A stretch of DNA of 64,000 nt from NCBI GenBank assembly GCA_012656075.1, contig JAAKBF010000159.1, positions 558,001 through 622,000 on the forward strand, given 5' to 3'. Each line of letters opens with the position of its first letter. Position 1 is the first letter of the stretch. The position numbers were made by a program, and so were the translations under genes. Below are positions 46,867 through 57,900 of this stretch, piece by piece. The notes under the pieces are model-generated. The model was not told the origin of the DNA, did no database searches, and saw nothing but the letters and a program-made list of their open reading frames with translations. Source of the stretch: Phytophthora hibernalis. Lineage: Eukaryota > Oomycota > Peronosporomycetes > Peronosporales > Peronosporaceae.

Positions 46867-48928
46867 TTACGGGAGCAGCTTAAGTGTGCCTTGGTGATGA
46901 ATAGGTGCAGGGTCTACAACTCTATCGATGGCGAGACGCTGACGATAGGAGTTGATGAGGTCGTTGAGGCTTCCCTCGCGATGCAGCTGCCGAAGCGCCT
47001 TGAGTACAGCGTTGGATCCCTTTGACGGTACGCCTCGCGCGCCAAGGTACGCAGTGACTTTGCTTGACGCTAACTCTCCGAGCTGACGGACATTATCCTT
47101 GTAGCTGGGCGATGACTCGTCAAGCGTGTACCCGTCTTCGATGAAGAGCTTCATGAAGGCCACAAGCTGCTTGGCATCTGATTTCTTGTGCTCGTCCGTG
47201 ATTAGCCATCCGCGCGGAACGGCAGTGTACCACGCGAACCAGGTGTCCATAAGTGGTATCGTCTTTGAGCGGCGTCGGCGCTTCACCCGTACGATTTCAT
47301 CTTCATCTCTTGGTCGCTTGGCTTGATCTACATGTGCTAATGATTTCGCTTCAGTGTTGGTATTTGCAGCTTCGAGGCAGTTGACTCGAGCCTTGAGGCT
47401 ACGGTTGACCTCGATTAACCTTTCAATCAAGGCAGTCTGATGTTCGAACGCAACTTTGGCCTTCACGTTTCCTTCCATCAGGTCTTCTGCGGTGGTGTTG
47501 GCTTGAGCTTTTGACCTCGTGAGTTGCTGTGACCAAGCAAGCAGACTCGTCATCGTCAAACCAGAGGATTCAACGCATCGCTGGATCGTCTTCATTGCAG
47601 GCGCCTGCGCGTTGGTTCAACGACGGGTAGTGGAGGAAGATGGTTGCTGTCAGCACATCTCTCATAGCAGCGCAGACATTGAAGGCCTTATTACCCAGCG
47701 CATGACTCGAATTGAAGAGCTTGCGACTAACCTCTCTAAAATCCTCTTGTGTAGTCGAGTCGAAGACTTCCAGTGACGGAAGAACACATGCTTGCTTTGA
47801 CGCCATCCCGCTCAGCACCTTGGCTACTTGATGGTCTTCTTTCGGAGTATTGAAGACGTACGCGAAGGCTTTGTTGGTCGTGGTCAAGTTCCAGGCTCCG
47901 CGATCGAATATCCACTGCGCCGTCAGCTCTGAGCTTGCGTTCGCATGCTCCGCGCCGCCACGTCGAAACGAATGAGAGGTCAGTGGCTCTTCGACTCCAG
48001 CTGGACCAACAACACGATCGAGCAAGCGGTTGACAAAAGCGTGGACTCCGACTGTCGGTGTCGTGTGGACGGTCGTGCTTCTCTTCGACGTCTGAGAAGA
48101 ATCTAGGGCGCCGATGTCTTAAAGCAGATCCAGCCATGGGATCGAGTCGGTCAGCTCAACAGAGACGTCCTTCGACTGCACTGGCAAGTGATTGAGCAGC
48201 GCTACTCCTGCATGATCAAGGCCAGAGCGAGCGCCAGCAGCGGGCAAGTCATGAAGTCTTCGTCGGGAAAGAGCGACAGTGTCTGCTCGTCTGACGTCTT
48301 CACGCGGATGAATCGGATGAAGATCACGCCACCAGCACCGATGGTGAGCTGCTGCTTCCAGACGAATTTCAGGTCCGAAGCGCGCCCGAAGAGATACCAC
48401 AATAGGCATAGCAGTGCTGAATCTTGGTAGTCTCACGCACAGCAGGCCGTTGAATACAGATAACTTGTCATCTTCTTGAGATCATCCTTCATGCATGCAA
48501 CCGCTTTCTTGACAAACCCACCACTCTCGCGTTTGATGCAGTGCTGTTCATGGGTACGCCCCAAGCCTAGCAGCTGGCGGGCCACAGCTCCACCTTGAAC
48601 AGGGTACTCGTCGAGGAGCCAGCACTTCGCTTGACGGAAATATTGATCGACGGAGTGGCGCGACAAGTGCAGCCCCTTTGCTCCTGCATGGAATGCTAGG
48701 TACACACCGAACTTGTCCATCAGCGTCACTTGGATGCCACCCGCGCGGCTTGGGTCGACAACGATCAACGCCTTGACATGCTCTATGCTCGTGCCCTCGG
48801 CGGAGAGGAAGCGATTGAACGCCTTTATGGCCGTCGCGCGCGCGCTTGGTGTTGGCGGACCTCAAATCGTTCAGGCTCATTACTCTTGATCGGAGAGGCG
48901 GCAAATATGCGAGTGATACATGGCGCAC
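46867..48928 (-). pseudogene. Crypton-type tyrosine recombinase, frame-disrupted (copy 2)
   Basis: The C-terminal third is intact as one frame (46867-47595: coiled coil, KRRRRSK cluster, terminal domain), unlike copy 1. The H-x-x-R box (LTSHSFRRGGAEHA) and candidate Tyr (AFAYVFNTP) lie in 47570-48025. The N-terminal half is broken by a 10-bp deletion near 48200, a 5-bp deletion near 47618 and smaller indels relative to copy 1. The Arg motif reads YLFGRASDLKFV. Inactive as read. Confidence 0.7.
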
Positions 48929-49180
48929 CTCTCGCTTGTAGCACGATACACATATCTGGGCGTCAGCTCCGACCAGATATGTCGGAATCGCTCAGCTTCC
49001 GACTGCAACGTAAAATCGTATTTTTATTAGATAAAATAAAATCGTTGACGTGATTTGATTCGCCAAAAACCATAGAGATGGTTTTTATTGGCCAAAATCG
49101 AATTAAAGACCAATCTCATTGGCTAATATGTACCATCCAAAGATGAAGTTTGGTCGGAGAGACATTGTTATTCATCCATA

Positions 49181-49737
49181 TCATGAAGTTTAAGATAAAG
49201 GGCTATCTAGTGGTATAATTTTCTTGCTGCTAAAGTAAAGACCGCAATTAGTTATTTTTTTCATTTTTCCCCTTTTTGGGCCGTTTTCTCCTCTTCATAG
49301 CAAGACCGCCTGTTAAATACCGATACATGTAGATCCCAGAAGTACTGTACAAATTCGTATACTCCATGCTGGCCAACACGTAGTAGCAAGTACTGTAGAT
49401 TGTCGCCACAATGCCCATGCGAGTAGCGTATTCCCTGCATTCAACTGCAGTCTTCAGACATTGATACGCAGCTTCACAAGCAGAAAGCAGATTGTCAAGT
49501 CCACACGAGCAAACGGAACAAACAGCCGTTGGCTGCCGGAACAACCTTTGTTTTACTTGCTTTCACTATGGTCTCCTCGCAGCCACCCGATTCACAGCCC
49601 AGTCTCTGGCACACTTCTAGCAGCGCTCCCAACCTCTCGCTCTCCACTCTTCATCGTCACTGACCTCAGCTTATTCTGTCGTCTCTGATGCTGCCGCTCG
49701 CCGTCTCCTCCGCCGCCTGGCCGGCCGCTCAGCCGCC
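49181..49737. other. Intergenic: promoter side of DEAD-box gene
   Basis: AT-rich to about 49280 with T-runs, a TACATGTA word near 49324, then pyrimidine-rich sequence (TCTCTCGCTCTCC type) ahead of the helicase start, as common upstream of oomycete genes. No gene. Confidence 0.35.
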
Positions 49738-51765
49738 ATGGCTGTGCGCCGTTCCGCGCCTATTGCCGCTCGCGCCACTGCCCCGCGCGTGCTGGCCGCA
49801 GTGCCCGGCAACGCGTCCGTGGCCTGGTACTCGTCGGCGCCGCTGGAATTTGGCTCAACTGCCATTGCAGAGCTCGAGGAGGCTGAGGACGTGGTGCTGG
49901 AGCCGCTTCCCGTGCAGAAGGAGGGATTCGTGGACCAGAAGCCGATCGAGGACTTCTCCCTGTCGCAGGAGACGCAGCGCAACCTGCTCAAGGCCGGCGT
50001 GACGCACCTTTTCCCTGTGCAGACGCAGTCGTTCGACGTCATGATGAAAGGCACGGACATCATGGGCCGCTCCAAGACCGGCTCGGGCAAGACACTCGCC
50101 TTCGCGCTGCCCATCATCGAGACCATCCAGGCCAACCGCAAGAACTCGCGCAACCCGCAGGCGCTCGTGCTGCTGCCCACGCGCGAACTCGCGCAGCAGG
50201 TGCATGACGAGGTGCGACGCGTGGCCCCGCAGCTGCGCACGGTGAATGTCGTTGGCGGCGTGTCGTACACGGTGCAGGAGAACCACCTGCGTCGCGGCGT
50301 CGACATCCTCGTGGGCACGCCCGGCCGCATCATGGACCTGGTGGACAAGGGTTCGCTCTCGCTCGAGGACGTGGACGTGGCTGTGCTGGACGAGGCTGAC
50401 ATGATGCTCAAGTTCGGCTTCCAGGAAGCCGTGGAGACCATTCTGGGCTGGGTGCCCGATGGCGGCCAGACGGTCATGTGGTCCGCCACGTTCCCCAAGT
50501 GGGTGAGCACCATGGCCCGCAAGTTTCTCAAGGAGCCTGTGTCGATCGATCTCGTTGGCGAGAACGACAACCAGGTGCCGACGACGGTGGCGCACAAGGC
50601 GATTAACGCCCCGACGCGCGACCGTATCCAGGTGCTCGAGAATGTGCTGCGTCTGCACGCGCACGACGGTCAGACGCTCGTGTTTACGGAGACCAAGCAG
50701 GAGGCTGACGAGATCGCCAACTCGCTGCCTGGCCAGGACGCGCGCGCGCTGCACGGCGACCTCTCGCAGGGCATGCGCACGTCCACGATGAACGGCTTCC
50801 GCAGCGGTCACGTCAAGACGCTGGTGTGCACGGATATTGCTGCTCGTGGTCTAGACATTGCCAACGTGGAGCTTGTGGTGCAGTACCGCCTTCCGAGCGA
50901 CAAGGAGAGCTTCGTGCATCGTGCTGGACGTACGGGTCGTGCCGGACGTTCGGGCACGAACATCGTGTTCTTCGACCGCAACGACGCGAGCGACGTGCTG
51001 GACTTTGAGCGCCGCTACAAGTTCAAGTTCACTCATGCGGCCTCGCCTCGCCCGGAGCAGATGATCACGGGCGCTCTGGAAGATGTGAACAAGCAGCTGA
51101 CGTCGCTCCCCAAGGCGAACGCGGAGTTGTTCGACGAGACTGCTCAGGCGATGATTGAGGAGCAGGGACCGGGTGTGCTTAGCGCTGCTCTTGCTCTGCT
51201 GTGCGGCTTTGACGCCAAGAAGCTGACGGCACTTTCGATGCTGACGGGTCGCTACCGTATGCAGACCGTGGAAGTGGAAGGCGTGCAGGGCGCACGCGAG
51301 CTTAACACCCTGTTGGCGTCGTTCATGGACGACCGCGTGGACATCTATCCCGTGGAGGGTGGCAAGCTCGTGTTTGACATCCCGCAGGGCAAGCTGGAGA
51401 AGCTGCAAGAGCACCTGACCGCTGCATCGCCTGGTGAAGAGGTGACAGTGACTTCTGCTGTGGAGTTCCCGCGCCTGCTGATCGACAGGGCAAACCGCAA
51501 CAACAACAACGGTGGTGGCAGATTTAACTCACGTGGTGGACGCAACAACAACTCGCGTGGCTACTCGAACAACCGCTTCGGAGGCAACAAGCGCGAGGGC
51601 GGAAACAACTGGAAGCGCAACGACCGCGAGGGAGGCTTCCGCCGCAACAACAACAACAGCTACGACTCGTCCTTCTCGAAGGGCCGTTCCTCGACCCGCA
51701 GCAACTTCGGTCGTTTCAGTGAGGGTGCCCGCAGCAACTCCAACAAGTACGAGGACTCGTGGTAA
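49738..51765 (+). CDS. Mitochondrial DEAD-box RNA helicase with GUCT-like domain
   Basis: Intronless, 675 residues. The N-terminus MAVRRSAPIAARATAPRV.. to WYSSAP looks like a mitochondrial presequence. All helicase motifs are present: Q-motif region THLFPVQTQ, I SKTGSGKT, Ia PTRELAQQ, Ib TPGR, II DEAD, III SAT, IV LVFTETK, V TDIAARGLDI and VI HRAGRTGRAG. A GUCT-like domain follows (about residues 440-580: PRPEQMITGALEDVNKQL). The tail is Arg/Gly/Asn-rich (NNNNGGGRFNSRGG), typical for RNA binding. This layout resembles plant PMH/RH53 and DDX21-type helicases; a role in mitochondrial intron splicing or ribosome assembly is inferred. Strong codon bias and a clean frame suggest high expression. 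Confidence 0.92.
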   Translation: MAVRRSAPIAARATAPRVLAAVPGNASVAWYSSAPLEFGSTAIAELEEAEDVVLEPLPVQKEGFVDQKPIEDFSLSQETQRNLLKAGVTHLFPVQTQSFDVMMKGTDIMGRSKTGSGKTLAFALPIIETIQANRKNSRNPQALVLLPTRELAQQVHDEVRRVAPQLRTVNVVGGVSYTVQENHLRRGVDILVGTPGRIMDLVDKGSLSLEDVDVAVLDEADMMLKFGFQEAVETILGWVPDGGQTVMWSATFPKWVSTMARKFLKEPVSIDLVGENDNQVPTTVAHKAINAPTRDRIQVLENVLRLHAHDGQTLVFTETKQEADEIANSLPGQDARALHGDLSQGMRTSTMNGFRSGHVKTLVCTDIAARGLDIANVELVVQYRLPSDKESFVHRAGRTGRAGRSGTNIVFFDRNDASDVLDFERRYKFKFTHAASPRPEQMITGALEDVNKQLTSLPKANAELFDETAQAMIEEQGPGVLSAALALLCGFDAKKLTALSMLTGRYRMQTVEVEGVQGARELNTLLASFMDDRVDIYPVEGGKLVFDIPQGKLEKLQEHLTAASPGEEVTVTSAVEFPRLLIDRANRNNNNGGGRFNSRGGRNNNSRGYSNNRFGGNKREGGNNWKRNDREGGFRRNNNNSYDSSFSKGRSSTRSNFGRFSEGARSNSNKYEDSW

Positions 51766-52015
51766 AATTGTCACGTTTGGCCAGTGGATTGAGAGACGCA
51801 CATGGTGCTCCTCTCCTCGTCAACAAGCCCAAGGAGATACATTGAGGGAATTTGTATTTTAGATAGTGAGAACCACAGCTAGATGGCAGCCAGCATTCGG
51901 TTGTGATTTTGATTTGATAGAGCAACAGATATTCAACCAAATGACAACCAAAGCAAAAAGAAGATTCATGTTCATCACTAGCTCCTCATAAATACTTGCC
52001 ATTACAACGCTGCAT

Positions 52016-52807
52016 CTACCCTCTCAGTGTTTCCAGGGTGTGTCCATTGCCGACGTCCGAGTATCCGCGCGTGCGAATGTGGAGCAGCGCGTCGTCAGAG
52101 AACCGAGCGGAGGAAGCCGAAAAGCGCATGTCGGGCATAGACGCCGCGCGGAAGTCGATCCGTTCCTGGCGCGTCTTGAGCGGCACCACTTGCACTGCGC
52201 GCGACGAATTTGTAACGACATCTAACGCTTCGCTGACCGAGTCGAGACCGAGAAAGAGCCCCACGGACTTGTCGATGTCCGGTCCGTCGCGCACGCAGAA
52301 GTGAGCGTACTGAGCAACGAGTCGCACGAGGTCGCGCAGGAAGTGCGTGAGCTCCAGCATGCGCGAGGCGCCGTACTTGTTGGCGTCCAACACCACCATG
52401 CGCCGCGTGGGCAGGCGGGACTGCTTGAGCTTCTCCACGAACGGGTGGCAGTCGGGGCAGTCGCGGCACTCGAGTAGCAGCGCCTGGCGCAGGCGTTTGA
52501 ACTCGCGGAAGCGGCGTTCGGCGTGGAAGACGTCGCCCGTGAGCTGGTGGCACGTCTCGATCTCGTATACGAAGCGCGTCTTCTTGAGCGACGTGGGCGC
52601 CTCCTTCTCCTCGGGGCGGAAGCGCAGAACCTGCACGGCCAGCGGCGACTGCGTGGGTGACGGGGACTCGAACCGCGCTGGCTTGAGGTCCACTTGGATC
52701 TCCACGAACGACTGCGAGATCTCGTCCACCACGCGTCGCTGGACAAGCTGCACCATCTCAAACAGCGACGAGCTTGTTGTCTTGGCGGTATGTTTGGGAA
52801 TGACCAT
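52016..52807 (-). CDS. PX domain protein
   Basis: Start at ATG 52807 (MVIPKHTAKTTSSSLFEMVQ); a GTG 36 bp upstream is in frame but unlikely. About 263 residues. The PX domain spans roughly residues 75-170: FVYEIETCHQLTGDVFHAER, RFREFKRLRQALL, a Cys-rich loop CRDCPDCHPFVEKL, then LPTRRMVVLD and a helical end LTHFLRDLVRLV. PX domains bind phosphoinositides and direct proteins to endosomes. The Pro-rich membrane loop is short and the Cys-x2-Cys insert unusual. The C-terminal 70 residues are polar and probably disordered. Convergent with the helicase gene; 135 bp from the SLC44-like gene upstream. Confidence 0.75.
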   Translation of the reverse strand: MVIPKHTAKTTSSSLFEMVQLVQRRVVDEISQSFVEIQVDLKPARFESPSPTQSPLAVQVLRFRPEEKEAPTSLKKTRFVYEIETCHQLTGDVFHAERRFREFKRLRQALLLECRDCPDCHPFVEKLKQSRLPTRRMVVLDANKYGASRMLELTHFLRDLVRLVAQYAHFCVRDGPDIDKSVGLFLGLDSVSEALDVVTNSSRAVQVVPLKTRQERIDFRAASMPDMRFSASSARFSDDALLHIRTRGYSDVGNGHTLETLRG

Positions 52808-52941
52808 TGCGCTGACCTTCAGACTTAAGGCAATTTCAGCCACTCAAACACGTGGAATGTGCAGTTTTAGCCAATCGACTGGTAGCACAAATTGATTCAA
52901 CGATCCAAGGGTGGTACAGTTACATCTCGGTGACATGCCGC

Positions 52942-54843
52942 CTACACCATGTGCGTGGGGAAGCTCAGCAGGTCTGGCTGGAGGCGGCTCCAAGCCTCCA
53001 CGAGCCGCGCGTGCTCGTCCGGGTGCGAGCGCTGCAATGCCGCCGGGTCCTGATCAAAGCGGCGAGATGTTAGCCATGAGCAGAAGGCATGCGAAAATGG
53101 GCTGCGGCTGGGATGGCCTGTTTCCGACCAGAGTGTATCCTCGTCGGATTCGCCGTCTGGCTGACTGGCCGCCAGACGACTCACCCAAACGAGTGCCACT
53201 CCCGAGTCCCAGCAGCGCCAAGTTGGCGGCCAACAGGTTGACAAGACGTACCTCGGCGAAGCACACGAAGATGGTCGCAACGATCGAGTCCAGGATCGAC
53301 GACAGGATCGTGCACATGGCGTATCCGATGGACCCGCAGGCCACGAACGTCAAGATACAAACGTTGAAAGTGTCTGCAGATCGAGCACAACAGTTAGACG
53401 AGCAAGCACACGGGTTTCCTCTCGCAAGCAACATACGACTGGCACGTACGGCATTCTCCTGGGTGCTCGGCCAACTCGTCCGGCGTGCACTGCAGCGCTA
53501 GGTACAGCCACGCTGACCCGATGACTCCAGACACCGTCCCTGCGTTACCAGATCTGAGTTCGCGGATGATCTGCAAGCCAAGGCAAACGTACCGACAGTC
53601 AGGCACCCCACCGCCAGGACGCTCGAGATGAGCGAGTCATTCAGCAGCGCCGTCCAGCCCCGGTCCCGGAAGAGCTGCATGGTGTCTGTGCCTGCTAGCC
53701 GAAAATCCTTCCCGTACAGCGCCACCTGGCAAAACGCGTACTTGTTAAAGTACTGCATGTTGCGCATGACCAGCTTGACCAAGAACTCTAGGCAGGCGTT
53801 GGCGCTGCCCTTGGCCTTCCGCCGAGGAGTCGACATCAACAGGGTATGCAACGCGTTCAGCGCAGCGACCACCAGCGAGCCGACACAGATCGAGCCGAGA
53901 GACGTCGTGAGCGCGCGGGTTTGTGCCCGCTGGATCGTGTTCACATCGTGCGCGCCGAACCACCACTCGCCCACAGCGCCAGCAGTTACGCAGTGCACCA
54001 CATTCTTAGCAACCTGCACAAACCAAAAGAAGCTGCTAATTTACAAGACACCCCTTGTAAGTACACTTGTCCAACGCATACATAAAAATATTAGGCAGGC
54101 ACCTGAGCAGCATGAAAAAGAAGCACACGTTGCCAAAGGAGCTCGAGTCGTGTAGGTGCCCCACGGCCTTGGCGAGTACGCCCACAACCGCCGCACCCCA
54201 GATCATAACCCACACTCCCTGTGCCAGAAGCGCCATGTACGCCGAGGTGATGACCCCAGGAAATACCCGCAGGATACGCGACGCTGCAGTTAAATTTGAC
54301 GCCGCGAAGGCGATCGACCGACGCACGGACGCGTAATACGTGACGACCGTGAGGGCGAAGAAGAGGTTGATGAAGCCGATAGCCTTGCCAGCCATGCCCG
54401 AGTCGTAGAAAGCTGCCAGCGAGGCCACAACGAAGGCCACGATGCTGGCCTTCAGCGTCCACGAGATGACGCGCTCGGTGTGGGTCTGCAGCACCTGCAG
54501 CCACAGCGCCGACACGCCTCCGCCAATACATGTCGTCGCCAGGAAGATGAGGACGATCTTGAGGCCGTGCGACGAGTCGTCCGCATGGTGCACCGTGAAG
54601 TTGATACTCGAGACGTACGGAAGGCCAAGGAAGAGCTGCAACATTGGACAGAAAACAACTTTTAGACGCATCTGATTAGGAGATTTACTCAGGGGATCGT
54701 ACCGCGATGAAGCTCACGACCGCCACGTTCGACGCAAAGGCCACCGCGAAGAAGTGGTCCTTGCGCTCGTCGCGACGTCCTGTCGGAAGCTGCTGTGGAA
54801 CCTTTTCCAGCAGCACCTCCTCGTCCGCGTGATCCAGCTCCAT
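52942..54843 (-). CDS. Choline-transporter-like protein (SLC44/CTL/PNS1 family)
   Basis: Multi-pass membrane protein. Exon 1 is 54703-54843 (MELDHADEEVLLEKVPQQLP), followed by 54103-54635, about 53453-54032 and further short exons ending at 52942 (DLLSFPTHMV). About ten hydrophobic segments are visible, e.g. IVLIFLATTCIGGGVSALWL, GKAIGFINLFFALTVVTYYA and GVWVMIWGAAVVGVLAKAV. Family-specific blocks: SFFWFVQVAKNVVHC with TAGAVGEWWF, then FLVKLVMRNMQYFNKYAFCQ and VALYGKDF, as in CTL proteins. The GTF-ALA/IIRELR junction near 53590 needs one extra base or a short intron. A role in choline or related transport at plasma or mitochondrial membranes is known for the family; substrate here is unknown. 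Divergent from the EF-hand gene (147 bp between starts). Confidence 0.85.
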
Positions 54844-54990
54844 GGTCTTAGCTCGCCTTCTTCAGCTGGAAGAAGAATCGGATTTGACGAAAATGGGCGG
54901 TGGTTTCGACCAATCACGTCGCGGTGGGGTTTCGTTGAAGTTGCACGACCATCACTCTTCGATTCCGCGACGCACTTCCTCACTCCGAAG

Positions 54991-57900
54991 ATGGTGGCGT
55001 TCCTGACGAACCTGACGCTGGACGGCGTGCGCGAAGGCGCCTACATGCTGTGCAAGCACTCGGACGATCTGCTGGGCCACCACGCGCGCCAGGTCTTCCG
55101 CGAGAAGGCAGCGTCCATGCGCGCCGAGAACAGCGTTTACTACTACCTCAAGGACCTCATGAAGAAGTTCGGGTCGCAGCAGCATGCGCCCAAAATCAAG
55201 AAGACGGCGCACGGGGAGCCGCAGCAGCTCGTGCTGGAGGCGCACGAGTTTCGCAAGCTCGTGGCGAGCGACCCGGCCTTCGAGAGCGCCATCCCGAGCG
55301 AGCAGGTGGACGCGCTCTTCCACCGCATCGAGGGCGACTACCCGAAGCTGCTGCTGCATAGAGACTTTGTGGAGTTCTGTCTGCTGGACCAGGACCAGCT
55401 GTATGTGTGCTAGTGTAGCTTTACCGCTGTGGCTAGGATGCAGTTGCTGATCGTGGTTTGTTTTGCTGTTACATTGACAGCCGACTGCTGCTTTTCAAGT
55501 ATCGGACGCATCTGCGGAGCTTGGAGCTGACGGACAATGAGATCGCAGACACGTTCAAGCGACTGACACCTCCCGATGGCTCGTCAATGGCCCCCGAGCT
55601 GTTCCACGCGACAATTATGCGAGATCTAGACGTCGCACTCACAACTGGCGTAGGTTGCAATTTGACTGGGATGTGGCGCTCTTGAACTGATTCTTGTGTA
55701 CGAAGGAACTCGGGTTTATGATGGACCTGATGGACTCGGACAAAGATGGTATGGTGAAGATACACGACCTCGAGCTGCTCCTCAAGGATGAAAGGGCGGC
55801 CGAAGAGCTTGTGCACCCTTCTCGAGAGAACGGCGTCGTCGATATCAAGATATCGACAAACAGCGTCGAAGAAGTTACCCTACGAAAGGATAACTATACC
55901 CAACTGCTCCCGAAACTACAGGATGAGAGCAACACCAGTCCTATGCACCTCTGGTTTCGGACAACAGCGAAGGAGAATGGGAAGTCTGCGATCTCCAATA
56001 TTAAGTACGCTGCAAGCTCGCGCGACACGGAGCTGGTGTCAAAAGGGTATACGTGTGTGCAGCAAGAAATAAATCGGAACGGCGCCTTCGGGAAGCACAA
56101 GTACATTTGGACAAGTTTGGTACCATCGAGCACGCAAATGACCAACGAATTGATTGGTCTATCACTCACGAGCGGAGATCTAAGTGACAAGAACACTGCA
56201 AGGCTATGGCTTCCGCGCCATCGCGGATTTAAATTGGTTCCAGGGAACTTGAACGAGAAGAACCCTAAGCGTGGTGTCTTCTTGTGGTTGCGGCGTCGGC
56301 GCACACTATCAAGCCAGGATCTAGTTGAACCCCTCACATCGACCTTGCTATTACATCGCCGCGAACTAGAGCGAACCTGCATCGCCACATCGATGACTTG
56401 GAGGCCCAAGTACGGAAAACATTACGACGGAACTGCCCAATCGATCAAGACGGCTCGTTAAATTTCAATCGCCTGTTTGAGGAGTTTGATCCGAAGAAGG
56501 TGCGAGCCATTACCAAGCAAGCTGTTTTGAGTGGGATTCAGACGTTTGGGATCAAAATGGACAAAAAGGTGAGAGATTGATTGCACGGATTATGTTGTGG
56601 CTCAATAGTAACTGTGAGGTGTTACTCTGCTGGAAGGATATCCGCTTTGTTTGGGAGCGAATCAACCCTTTTGGAGCTAAAGTCCTTCACGTTGGCACGT
56701 TTGCACAGTTTTGGAACTCACCGATTTCGAAATGTAAGAACGTGAGTTTTCCTGACGAATGTAGACTGAAACCTAATGTTCACTGTCATGTGTCTTTTCA
56801 GTGACGAGGTTGTGAACTCGTTGCAGCGTACGATGACGACGCGCTTTGGATATCATGTTCCAAACTATAGATTGATTTTTCAGTCGTACAACACACTGGG
56901 CGACGGCAAGCTCAGCCGATCCGATTTTCAGCGCATTTTTGCGACAAACCAGCTGAGCTTCACGAACGGTGAACTCAGCAAAGTTATCCAGCGTTTTGAT
57001 GTCAACAAAGACGGTGCCGTCGATTATTCCGACTTCTTGAGCTACATTACTGGAATATGCGACGCATCAGCAAGATCTGCAGGTCGAATCGCAGAGGCAG
57101 CAGAGGAATTCCGAGCCTGGGCTCTTGAAAAGCAGAACAAAAAGTTGGCGAAAGACGGCAATATCGACTCTGCATCTGCGTGGCGCTTGTTAAAGCCCAA
57201 GCATGGTCGACTGGATTCTGAAATCACTAACCATATATTGCGGCAGCGAAGAAAACGATTAAATGCAGAACAAATCCACCTCCTGCAAGTATTGATGGCT
57301 CCAGCAACGAACGGGGAGGTAAATCAGGCAGCCTTCCACGCGTTCGTCAATCATGTACCAAAGAAAATGTACGTCTATATACTTACAGCATCGATAGTGT
57401 GATAGGCTAACCTGTTTTTTACTGATATGTGGTACTTTCAGCTCAACAATGGTTTACGAGTTGAGAAAGTTAGTTGGTTCCGGACCCGTGAAGTATGACA
57501 TTGACGAGATTTACAACCGCCTAAACATCGAGGCTAATGGTAAACTGTCGCTAGTAACTTTCTCCCAGCAGTTAAATGCCCTAGCAGTGGAAAAGTCTGC
57601 ACGGCAGGTAGACTTGAAAGATCTGGCGTATGTAGTTCAGTGGACGGGGGCAAACTGTGGTGGGGATGGTGCAGTACTTATTGACCGCTTCCTGGCTGTA
57701 ATTCGAGAAAATCAGGACCGCAGAAACATGAAAAGTGAATTTGTCACGCACTATGATAGCCCGCAGTTCCTCGAAGGAGTTAACCTTCTCCGTGATGAGC
57801 TGAAGCGATGTGCCAAAACCCCGGACGGCAAATTCGATTACATGGTCCCATTTCGCCTTTTCGACAAGGACAACACGGGGAAATCATTCTGTCTGAGTTT

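Larger units (their letters stand above)
46353..49180 (-). mobile_element. Crypton-like tyrosine-recombinase element, copy 2
   Basis: Nearly identical to 20117-22944, in the same orientation, about 26.2 kb away. Ends are CCATATCGTC and TTCATCCATA; on the right the flank reads on as TC, so the direct repeat at the two ends is CCATATC here. The flanks differ from those of copy 1, which shows two separate insertions rather than a large duplication. It carries the identical tRNA-like fold. Confidence 0.75.

Noticed and set aside
20117..49180. The two Crypton-like copies as ends of one large composite transposon or segmental duplication
   Set aside because: Each copy has its own complete ends and unrelated flanks, so two independent insertions explain them.
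49855..50811. 318-codon minus-strand frame inside the DEAD-box gene
   Set aside because: Antisense shadow of a strongly codon-biased gene; its His/Val/Leu-rich composition has no domain.
52807..52843. GTG start upstream of the PX protein ATG
   Set aside because: Nuclear genes rarely use GTG, and the ATG at 52807 gives a normal start.
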